Origin: Chloroflexota bacterium
GTDB taxonomy: Bacteria; Chloroflexota; UBA6077
Direction: 5' to 3'
Assembly (NCBI GenBank): GCA_021788565.1
Contig: JAJYKO010000396.1
Location: 1 to 5,978 of the forward strand
DNA length: 5,978 nucleotides
A program made the translations under genes and the position numbers. Shown piece after piece: positions 1 to 4,460 of the stretch (position 1 is the first letter of the stretch; each line of letters begins with the position of its first letter). Under the pieces are notes generated by a model, which saw nothing but the letters and a program-made list of their open reading frames with translations, ran no database searches and was not told the DNA's origin.

Positions 1-22
1 GGGGGGGGGGGGGGGGGGGGGG
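1..22. other. Poly-G run at contig edge, probable sequencing artefact
   Basis: Twenty-two consecutive G at the very first bases of the window. Uninterrupted homopolymers of this length are rare in GC-rich bacterial coding DNA, whereas terminal poly-G is a well-known product of two-colour Illumina chemistry, where no signal is called as G. If real, it would encode about seven prolines in the minus-strand reading frame that ends here. I treat it as not genomic, so the true sequence of the truncated gene stops near position 23. Confidence 0.75.
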
Positions 23-242
23 TCGGGATGCGCAATCGGGCTACCAGGGCCTCTACAGGGGGAGAACTGGCGACGGGCGGCCTCGGGCCGCCACGACTAC
101 TGATGCTGGTCATATGGGTGACCACTGGCGCAGCTTCAGCATCCACATCGCGATCAGGAGGTTGGGTGGCGAGATCACTCCGCATAACGAGCGCCATCAG
201 GAGGATCGCCACCAGGCGGCTCGCGTGGATCCATCCGACCAT
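1..242 (-). CDS. N-terminal fragment of an exported or membrane-anchored protein, truncated by the contig end
   Basis: Reading leftwards from an ATG at 242-240, the frame stays open to the window edge (74 residues before the poly-G). A GGAG ribosome binding site lies at 253-250, seven bases before the ATG, which supports this start. The protein begins MVGWIHASRLVAILLMALVM, a short basic n-region followed by a hydrophobic stretch (about residues 9-20) like a signal peptide or signal anchor. A proline/serine/alanine-rich linker follows (residues 27-64). The last readable residues are VEALVARLRIPT. An N-terminal anchor, a Pro-rich linker and then an Arg-Leu-Arg-Ile-Pro start is the layout of class E/F sortases of Gram-positive-type bacteria. 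That is only a guess, because the catalytic His, Cys and Arg would lie outside the window. The gene is divergent from the DedA gene. Existence is fairly likely; function is unknown. Confidence 0.6.
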   Translation of the reverse strand, partial: MVGWIHASRLVAILLMALVMRSDLATQPPDRDVDAEAAPVVTHMTSISSRGGPRPPVASSPPVEALVARLRIPTPPPPPP

Positions 243-285
243 GGGCGCACTCCACACAGAGAGATTGCTTCTTCAGCAGCCTGGT

Positions 286-315
286 TTGACAAGTCGAAAA
301 GGGCCGATGTATAGT
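286..315 (+). promoter_or_regulatory. Sigma-70-type promoter for the DedA gene
   Basis: A perfect -35 hexamer TTGACA (286-291) is followed after 18 bases by TATAGT (310-315), five of six matches to TATAAT. The predicted transcript would start near 322 and carry a leader of about 107 nt before the TTG start at 429. It lies in the divergent gap between the left-edge gene and dedA and points toward dedA. This is the best promoter match in the window. Confidence 0.7.
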
Positions 316-416
316 CGTTGGGCGCTTGCCCTTAGACACTGAGAAAGGCGCGCATGCTGTAAGTAGTTGCCGCAAGGAACGTGCCAAGGCCATTGAGGTT
401 GCAGTAGCCAGAGACT

Positions 417-421
417 AGGAG
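417..421 (+). promoter_or_regulatory. Ribosome binding site that supports a TTG start for the DedA gene
   Basis: AGGAG at 417-421 sits seven bases before a TTG codon at 429. The first in-frame ATG (465) has no comparable Shine-Dalgarno sequence at the right distance. The purine motif therefore favours the non-canonical TTG start. Confidence 0.65.
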
Positions 422-428
422 ATAACAG

Positions 429-1091
429 TTGTTAGCTGCACTGGAGCAGATTATCATTCCGGGTATGGAGCATCTGTACGCCCAGATCGGGTATCTGGGC
501 GTGTTGCTCGCTATGGCCATCGAAAGTGCGTGCATTCCGATCCCGAGCGAGATCATCATGCCGCTGGCCGGCTGGATGGTGTACCGCGGCGTCTTCAACC
601 TGTGGGTGGCGGTGATCGTCGGAACCGCGGGGTGTACTCTGGGGTCGGTTGTGGCCTACTGGGTCGGCGTGTGGGGCGGCCGTCCCATACTGGCCAAATA
701 CGGCCGCTACATCCTGATCTCCGAGCACGATCTAGATACCGCCGATCGGTGGTTCGCCAGGTACGGCGATGCGGCCATCTTCTTCTCGCGCATCCTCCCG
801 GTCGTTAGGACCTTCATCTCGCTTCCGGCCGGCATCGCGCGGATGAACTTCCCCAAGTTCGTCCTGTATACCACGCTGGGATCATTCCCGTGGGTGCTGG
901 GACTCACTTATGCTGGGAAGCTTCTAGGAGACAACTGGGTGGCGGTGCGAGAGGTGCTCCAGAACTTCGACTACCCCTTCGTGGCTCTCATTGTCGCGGC
1001 GATCGTCTACTACATTTACCGACACGTGAAGTCTTCCGACGCGAAGACCCACGATGCGCGTCGGAAGAGTGAGAACAGCCCGGTCGACTGA
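429..1091 (+). CDS. DedA family (VTT domain) integral membrane protein
   Basis: A 220-aa multi-pass membrane protein of the DedA/SNARE-associated (VTT) family, PF09335-like, at the usual family length of about 200-220 aa. Family marks are visible: Glu32 and the CIPIPSE re-entrant segment (residues 35-41), a Gly-rich helix ending in YWVGVWGGRPIL (77-88), and the signature FFSRILPVVRTFISLPAGIARMNF (starting at 118) with Arg121, Arg127 and Pro133-Ala-Gly. A last hydrophobic helix (about 183-197) is followed by a charged, probably cytoplasmic tail. Known DedA proteins flip undecaprenyl phosphate or phospholipids across the membrane using the proton gradient and affect envelope homeostasis. Which lipid this member handles cannot be told from sequence. 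The start is TTG at 429 with AGGAG at 417-421; ATG 465 would give 208 aa. The gene is monocistronic: divergent from the left gene and convergent with the 165-aa gene. Confidence 0.95.
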   Translation: MLAALEQIIIPGMEHLYAQIGYLGVLLAMAIESACIPIPSEIIMPLAGWMVYRGVFNLWVAVIVGTAGCTLGSVVAYWVGVWGGRPILAKYGRYILISEHDLDTADRWFARYGDAAIFFSRILPVVRTFISLPAGIARMNFPKFVLYTTLGSFPWVLGLTYAGKLLGDNWVAVREVLQNFDYPFVALIVAAIVYYIYRHVKSSDAKTHDARRKSENSPVD

Positions 1092-1119
1092 TCGCGGACC
1101 GAGCAACCAGCAAAGCACA

Positions 1120-1158
1120 ACAGCCACCCCGCCGTCACATCATAGGCGGAGTGGCTGT
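1120..1158. terminator. Hairpin between convergent genes, probable bidirectional terminator
   Basis: ACAGCCACCCCGCC (1120-1133) pairs with GGCGGAGTGGCTGT (1145-1158) across an 11-nt loop, giving a 14-bp stem with one mismatch. It lies 28 bases past the dedA stop and 24 bases past the stop of the opposite 165-aa gene. There is no clean T-run on the plus side. On the minus side the stem is followed by the partly U-rich TTGTGCTTTGC, so it may work better for the minus-strand operon. Confidence 0.6.
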
Positions 1159-1182
1159 GTGCCTGGACTACGGACCGCGGGA

Positions 1183-1680
1183 CTAAACAGGACGGCCGGT
1201 TCGCCGGTCCCAGCGCAGGTAATAGGGGTAACCCGGTTCAAACTGGTTGGCAGTCTTGAGATAGTCCTCTTCGTTTGCCTCGATCATCAGCTTGTGCATC
1301 AGCACAACGTCGGCCCCCGGGATCCACTCCACTGGCTGGACACACAGACTCATCACGGCACGGCCCCCCTCGTAGACGCTAACCATTCCGCGCCCGCGCG
1401 GGACACGGTAGACCCTGCCCTCCCGAGAGGGGCTATGGACCTCCAAGTAGCCCTTGTGTTCCAGTTCGCGACTTTCCTCGGACGTGAGGGTCTCTTGCAA
1501 GAGGCCTTCTGCCCGCCGCTCGGCTTCCAGCTGGGCGCTGTACCCTTTGCTGGTCAGCCCACGGTTGTGGGAGCCAAACACTACCCACAGCAATATCGCA
1601 ACGAACTGAGCTGCCAGGATAACTATCCCGATCCAGGCCGCCAGCTCCCAATGCAGTGCCGAACCGAGTGGCCCGATCAT
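1183..1680 (-). CDS. Uncharacterised 165-aa single-pass membrane protein, partner of the 81-aa gene
   Basis: I do not recognise a named family. A strongly hydrophobic segment (residues about 13-36) is a likely membrane anchor close to the N-terminus. It is followed by a charged alpha-helical linker (about 47-75, rich in Glu, Arg and Leu). A compact C-terminal part (about 76-146) looks like a folded domain: GYLEV, then RVYRVPRGRGMVSVYEGGR, then LCVQP with the only cysteine (Cys113), then ADVVLMHKLMIEANEEDYLKTAN-type helix residues (about 123-145). This C-terminal pattern resembles one I associate with uncharacterised Chloroflexota proteins, but I cannot confirm that by search. The ATG at 1680-1678 overlaps the TGA of the upstream 81-aa gene in an ATGA arrangement, so the two are very likely translationally coupled and act together. 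The long tail after the anchor would be cytoplasmic if the N-terminus is outside; topology is uncertain. A hairpin 24 bases past its stop probably ends the transcript. Confidence 0.8.
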   Translation of the reverse strand: MIGPLGSALHWELAAWIGIVILAAQFVAILLWVVFGSHNRGLTSKGYSAQLEAERRAEGLLQETLTSEESRELEHKGYLEVHSPSREGRVYRVPRGRGMVSVYEGGRAVMSLCVQPVEWIPGADVVLMHKLMIEANEEDYLKTANQFEPGYPYYLRWDRRTGRPV

Positions 1681-1922
1681 CCTCCAGCTATCCTGGGAAC
1701 CATAATTATCTGTTCGGCCGTTTTGTCGAACTTCTCCAGCTTCTCAGCCGGCTTGCCAGTGGTTACTGTAAAGGCTGTTGCCCCCTTCGACTTCTGCTCT
1801 TCGAAGATCCTTTCGGCTTCCCTGATAGCCTCCAGAGCCTCCAGGTCGCCGACGTCAGCCTTTTTCGTATCCCACTCGACGGTGGTGTCGCCTTGATGGC
1901 TAAGTATCCTCAGTTTGGCCAT
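1677..1922 (-). CDS. Small 81-aa protein with C-terminal Gly-Gly, possible beta-grasp (MoaD/ThiS/ubiquitin-like) fold
   Basis: The function is unknown, but the architecture is suggestive. An N-terminal stretch reads like a beta hairpin (KLRILSHQGDTTVEWDT, residues 3-19). A strongly helical middle follows (about 27-46, Glu/Ala/Lys-rich), then a strand (TAFTV, 49-53). The C-terminus is AEQIIMVPRIAGG (69-81). The end matches the pattern of MoaD and ThiS sulfur carriers and ubiquitin-like proteins, where a flexible tail finishes in Gly-Gly after a hydrophobic strand and a proline (for example ...PPVAGG in MoaD). The length of 81 aa also fits MoaD/ThiS. No thiolating enzyme (MoeB/ThiF type) lies in the window. 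The gene starts at ATG 1922-1920; the AGGAG-type purine motif upstream is 12 bases away, somewhat far. It overlaps the next gene by 4 bp and follows a structured leader. Alternative: an unrelated alpha/beta protein ending in GG by chance. Confidence 0.8.
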   Translation of the reverse strand: MAKLRILSHQGDTTVEWDTKKADVGDLEALEAIREAERIFEEQKSKGATAFTVTTGKPAEKLEKFDKTAEQIIMVPRIAGG

Positions 1923-1950
1923 TGCCAGTTCCGTCTCCTCTCCAGTTGAT

Positions 1951-2052
1951 GGCTGCCGGCTTCTCCCGGCTACGCAGGTGCGAAAGCCCGCCAGTTAGCG
2001 GGGGCTATCGCCCCGACTTTTCCGCCTCGTCCCACTTTGCCGTGAGAGGCGG
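1951..2052 (-). promoter_or_regulatory. Hairpin-rich RNA leader upstream of the 81-aa/165-aa operon, with cobalamin-riboswitch-like patches
   Basis: Read on the minus strand toward the 81-aa gene, four stems follow one another: CCGCCTC/GAGGCGG (2052-2046 with 2028-2022, seven perfect pairs, with an inner CAC/GTG), GGGGC-GATA-GCCCC (2014-2001), CCCGC-TAACTG-GCGGG (2002-1987), and GCCGG-GAGAAG-CCGGC (1970-1955). The second and third share two bases at 2001-2002, so they compete. Two patches recall the cobalamin riboswitch: GCCCCCGCTAACTGG (2005-1991) beside its core GCCCCCGCAACTG, and AGCCGGGAGA (1971-1962) beside the B12 box (AGYCAGGAGACC). The spacing between them is much shorter than in standard B12 riboswitches and a conventional P4 stem is not evident, so the assignment is weak. 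The structured leader itself is directly visible. From 2053 to 2189 I see nothing further: no convincing ORF, promoter or terminator. Confidence 0.4.
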
Positions 2053-2189
2053 TGTACTCGGCATGAAGCGTACCAGCGGCTGCACGCACTCGGCGTGGAC
2101 AGGGAACCGCCGGCTGCACCTGCCTGGTGACTTCCCGGACACACACCAGAATGAATGCAAGACGAGTGCCGACGGAGAGGCCGAAACGA

Positions 2190-2762
2190 CTATGCGGGAA
2201 CCCCGGCAATGCCTAACTGATCGGCAATCGGCCGCAGGGCGCCGATGACGAACGTAATATGTTCGTCGAGGGTAATACCGAGTAACTCGGCGCCTCGTAC
2301 GATATCCTCCCTATTGACCGACCTAGCGAATGCTTTGTCCTTCATCTTCTTGCGAACCGAGGAAGCCTCGACGTCCATGACGCTCTTGCTCGGCCTCACC
2401 AACGCTACCGCCGTTATGAACCCCACCAGCTCATCTACCGCAAACAGGGTCTTCTGCATCATCGTGACGCGAGGTATATTCAAGTAGTCGGCGTGCGATT
2501 CAACGCCTACTACTATCTCCTCGGGCCATCCACGATCGCGGAGTATCCTCGCCCCCACGTACACGTGCTTGTCCCAGGTGGGATTCTGGTCGTAGTCGAA
2601 ATCGTGGATGAGCCCCACGACTCCCCACTTTTCCTCGTCCTCGCCGAACCTGCGCGCATACGCCCTCATGGCCGCCTCGACCGCCAGGGCATGCTTGATA
2701 AGGCTATCGCTCGTGGTGAATTCGGTCAGCAGGGCCCATGCCTGCTCTCTCGTGGGCTCCAT
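2190..2762 (-). CDS. HD-superfamily phosphohydrolase (predicted)
   Basis: A 190-aa soluble protein with the HD metal-dependent phosphohydrolase signature. Probable metal ligands in order are His24 (IKHALAVE), His53-Asp54 (GLIHDFDYD), His66, His90 (ESHADYL) and Asp110 (AVDELVGF). This H...HD...H...H...D spacing is typical of small stand-alone HD proteins of the COG2316/HDIG-like type. The block RPSKSVMDVEASSVRKKMKD (123-142) followed by FARSVNRED (145-153) is what I would expect for this subfamily, which is widespread and still without an assigned substrate. Members of the superfamily cleave phosphate esters of nucleotides or cyclic nucleotides. The start at ATG 2762-2760 is set by an excellent AGGAGG four bases upstream (2772-2767); the longer open frame upstream runs antisense into the transporter gene and is not used. 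The gene is divergent from the transporter. It is followed by a gap of about 267 bases before the 81-aa gene, so co-transcription is uncertain. Confidence 0.92.
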   Translation of the reverse strand: MEPTREQAWALLTEFTTSDSLIKHALAVEAAMRAYARRFGEDEEKWGVVGLIHDFDYDQNPTWDKHVYVGARILRDRGWPEEIVVGVESHADYLNIPRVTMMQKTLFAVDELVGFITAVALVRPSKSVMDVEASSVRKKMKDKAFARSVNREDIVRGAELLGITLDEHITFVIGALRPIADQLGIAGVPA

Positions 2763-2793
2763 GGCTCCTCCTCGTACCAGGTATGTGTGGGGA

Positions 2794-2822
2794 ATTATAT
2801 GCCACTGCGGTACAATTGGCAG
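2794..2822 (-). promoter_or_regulatory. Promoter for the HD hydrolase gene
   Basis: On the minus strand a perfect TATAAT -10 box (2799-2794) is preceded after 17 bases by CTGCCA (2822-2817), four of six matches to TTGACA. Transcription would begin near 2787 with a short leader of about 25 nt carrying the AGGAGG ribosome binding site. The -35 region abuts the plus-strand TACAAT at 2811-2816. Confidence 0.6.
2809..2816 (+). promoter_or_regulatory. Possible -10 element for the DHA2 transporter gene
   Basis: GGTACAAT at 2809-2816 contains TACAAT, five of six matches to the -10 consensus, and lies 37 bases before the transporter ATG. The -35 candidate at the right distance (TGGGGA, 2788-2793) is poor. 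The identical octamer GGTACAAT occurs at 5793-5800 upstream of the right-edge gene, which mildly supports a shared promoter type. Confidence 0.4.
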
Positions 2823-2852
2823 ACCTTTCGATGGAGGAGCCGCCCTAGTCCG

Positions 2853-4382
2853 ATGGCTGGCACCACCCGCTCTGGGACCATAGTCGTTGCCGTCGTGCTG
2901 GCCACGTTTCTGGCGGCGTTGGACACCTCGGTCGTGGGCACGGCCATGCCGACAATCATCGGCGAGCTCGGAGGGCTGGACCTCTACAGCTGGGTGTTCT
3001 CCGCCTACCTGCTCACATCCACCACCGCAGTGCCGGTGTTCGGCCGGCTTTCTGACACCCACGGACGAAAGCCCGTGTTTGTCGCCGGCACAACTCTCTT
3101 CATCGTGGGTTCGATCCTGTGCGGCTCCGCCGCCAACATGGAGCAGCTCATCGCATTTCGGGCCGTCCAGGGCCTTGGAGCCGCCGCCGTCCTCCCGACA
3201 TCCATGACCATCGTGGGTGACGTCTTCAGCACCGTCGAACGAGCGCGCGTGCAGGGGCTGTTGAGCGCGGTTTGGGGCGTGTCCGCGATCCTCGGCCCAG
3301 GGCTTGGGGGCTTCATCGTCGACCACCTGCAGTGGCGCTGGCTGTTTTATGTCAATGTCCCTTTCGGTGCGGCTTCGGCGCTGCTGCTGGTCGCCTGCCT
3401 CCACGAGCGGACCGCGCCCAGAAAGCTGGCGATCGATTACGTGGGGGCAGTCGCTCTGGTCGCCGCGATCACGGCGTTGCTTTTCGGGTTGCTGCAGATG
3501 GGCCAATCGGTGTCATCGCTCCCCGTGCCCGCGTGGGGATTCGTGGCCGCTGCCTGCGGGCTGCTTGCGCTCTTCCTTTGGCACGAGTCCCACACCGACG
3601 AACCGCTGCTCCCTATCCAGCTGTTCAGGATAAGGCTGTTCTCGATATCCAACTCCGCCGGCTTCCTGGTTGGGGCAGTGCTGATGGGTATTGACTCCTA
3701 CGTGCCGCCCTTCGTCCAGGGTGTGCTGGGGGGAACGGCGATAAATGCCGGCATGGTGCTGGCACCAATGTCGATCAGCTGGACGGCTGCCACCGCTCTC
3801 AGCGGCCGAATGATGGTCCGTCGCGGATACCGGCACGTGGTGATACTTGGGGCCTCGCTGATTCTCGCCAGTGCAGTCCTGTTGCTCGTGCCCGTCGACC
3901 GGCAGATGGCACAACCGTGGCTGATGCTCACGATGCTAGTCATGGGTTTCGGCATGGGTTTCGCCATGACGTCTTTTCTGGTGGCCGTCCAATCATCGGT
4001 GGGGTGGAGCGAACGAGGCATCGCGACGGCGTCCGTATCGTTCTTTCAGAACATCGGGGGAGCGGTTGGGGTGTCAGTCATGGGCGGGCTCCTGAACAGT
4101 GGCATGTACCGAGGGTTGCTGGCGCTGCCGCCCGCGGCGTTGGGAACCCTTGGCGCGGCCTCAGGCGTGTCCGCCGCCAGCGCCGTACTGGATCCCATCA
4201 CTCGCTCTTCGATCCCCACGGCGACTCTCGAAGCGCTTCGGGCCGTCCTCGAGTCATCCCTACACTCGGTCTACGTGGCTATTGCTCTGGCCTCGCTGGG
4301 GGCCCTCGTGCTCACCTTCCTCTTCCCTCGAGAGTGCGCAGGTCCAGACCTCGGCCGAGAGGAGAGCACCGCCAGGGGATGA
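2853..4382 (+). CDS. DHA2 family (14-TM) major facilitator drug transporter, EmrB/QacA type
   Basis: A 509-aa polytopic protein, typical length for the DHA2 branch of the major facilitator superfamily, which exports drugs or other hydrophobic compounds by proton antiport. Motifs: LDTSVVGTAMPTI in helix 1 (residues 23-35, the DHA2 motif D1 with Asp24), motif A GRLSDTHGRKPVF (64-76), the helix 4 AFRAVQGLGAA segment with Arg103, and the antiporter motif C GVSAILGPGLGGF (142-154). The WRWLFYVNVPFG loop (161-172) is characteristic of EmrB/QacA relatives. The substrate cannot be predicted. The start is ATG 2853: the GGAGGAG at 2833-2839 is 13 bases away, rather long, but upstream codons in frame include no better start and belong to the antisense of the HD gene. 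The tail of about 25 residues is charged. No adjacent EmrA-like fusion protein or TetR/MarR regulator is in the window, so it probably acts alone, as a single-membrane exporter would. Confidence 0.95.
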   Translation: MAGTTRSGTIVVAVVLATFLAALDTSVVGTAMPTIIGELGGLDLYSWVFSAYLLTSTTAVPVFGRLSDTHGRKPVFVAGTTLFIVGSILCGSAANMEQLIAFRAVQGLGAAAVLPTSMTIVGDVFSTVERARVQGLLSAVWGVSAILGPGLGGFIVDHLQWRWLFYVNVPFGAASALLLVACLHERTAPRKLAIDYVGAVALVAAITALLFGLLQMGQSVSSLPVPAWGFVAAACGLLALFLWHESHTDEPLLPIQLFRIRLFSISNSAGFLVGAVLMGIDSYVPPFVQGVLGGTAINAGMVLAPMSISWTAATALSGRMMVRRGYRHVVILGASLILASAVLLLVPVDRQMAQPWLMLTMLVMGFGMGFAMTSFLVAVQSSVGWSERGIATASVSFFQNIGGAVGVSVMGGLLNSGMYRGLLALPPAALGTLGAASGVSAASAVLDPITRSSIPTATLEALRAVLESSLHSVYVAIALASLGALVLTFLFPRECAGPDLGREESTARG

Positions 4383-4389
4383 GGGAGGC

Positions 4390-4452
4390 GGGCCGGCAGA
4401 GCCGCCGGCCCCTACAGCGTGTGGTAGGGGGCGGCAGAGCTGCCGGCCCCCC
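4390..4452. repeat. REP-like double palindrome between convergent genes, probable bidirectional terminator
   Basis: Three overlapping hairpins fill the 78-base gap between the transporter stop and the protease stop. GGGCCGGC (4390-4397) pairs perfectly with GCCGGCCC (4404-4411). CCCCTAC (4409-4415) pairs with GTAGGGG (4424-4430). GGGGGCGGCAG (4427-4437) pairs with CTGCCGGCCCCC (4440-4451) with one bulge. The outer two are near copies: 4391-4412 and 4429-4450 are identical at 20 of 22 bases. The two halves (4390-4415 and 4424-4449) can also pair with each other at 22 of 26 positions around an 8-nt loop. There is no T-run. Its position suits a terminator for both genes, and its form suits a repetitive extragenic palindrome. 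Confidence 0.65.
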
Positions 4453-4460
4453 TCGCGACC

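Noticed and set aside
28..342. Plus-strand 104-codon open frame at the left edge
   Set aside because: It has no ribosome binding site and low-complexity composition, and it runs through the dedA promoter. The minus-strand frame there has a ribosome binding site and a signal-anchor.
1054..1896. Plus-strand open frame of 280 codons opposite the 81-aa/165-aa pair
   Set aside because: It has no ribosome binding site and no recognisable domain, and it overlaps the end of dedA. The opposite strand carries a coupled gene pair with a membrane segment and sensible composition.
2001..2020. Plus-strand hairpin GGGGC-TATC-GCCCC followed by TTTT, like an intrinsic terminator
   Set aside because: No plus-strand gene precedes it. 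The same bases are better explained as one of the stems of the minus-strand leader.
2033..2052. Resemblance of the leader segment CACGGCAAAGTGGGACG to the cyclic-di-GMP-I riboswitch core
   Set aside because: The second conserved segment, the GAAA tetraloop arm and the tetraloop receptor are missing.
1970..2209. Minus-strand 79-codon open frame between the HD and 81-aa genes
   Set aside because: It starts out of frame inside the HD gene, has no clear ribosome binding site or domain, and covers the hairpin-rich leader, which explains its composition better.
2493..2852. Upstream extension of the transporter reading frame by 120 codons
   Set aside because: It runs antisense through the HD hydrolase gene and its promoter. 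The family length and the first DHA2 helix fit a start at 2853.
2763..3506. Long minus-strand open frame of about 248 codons fused to the HD hydrolase
   Set aside because: It is antisense to the transporter, has low-complexity Arg/Gly/His-rich composition, and the hydrolase has its own strong ribosome binding site and promoter at its ATG.
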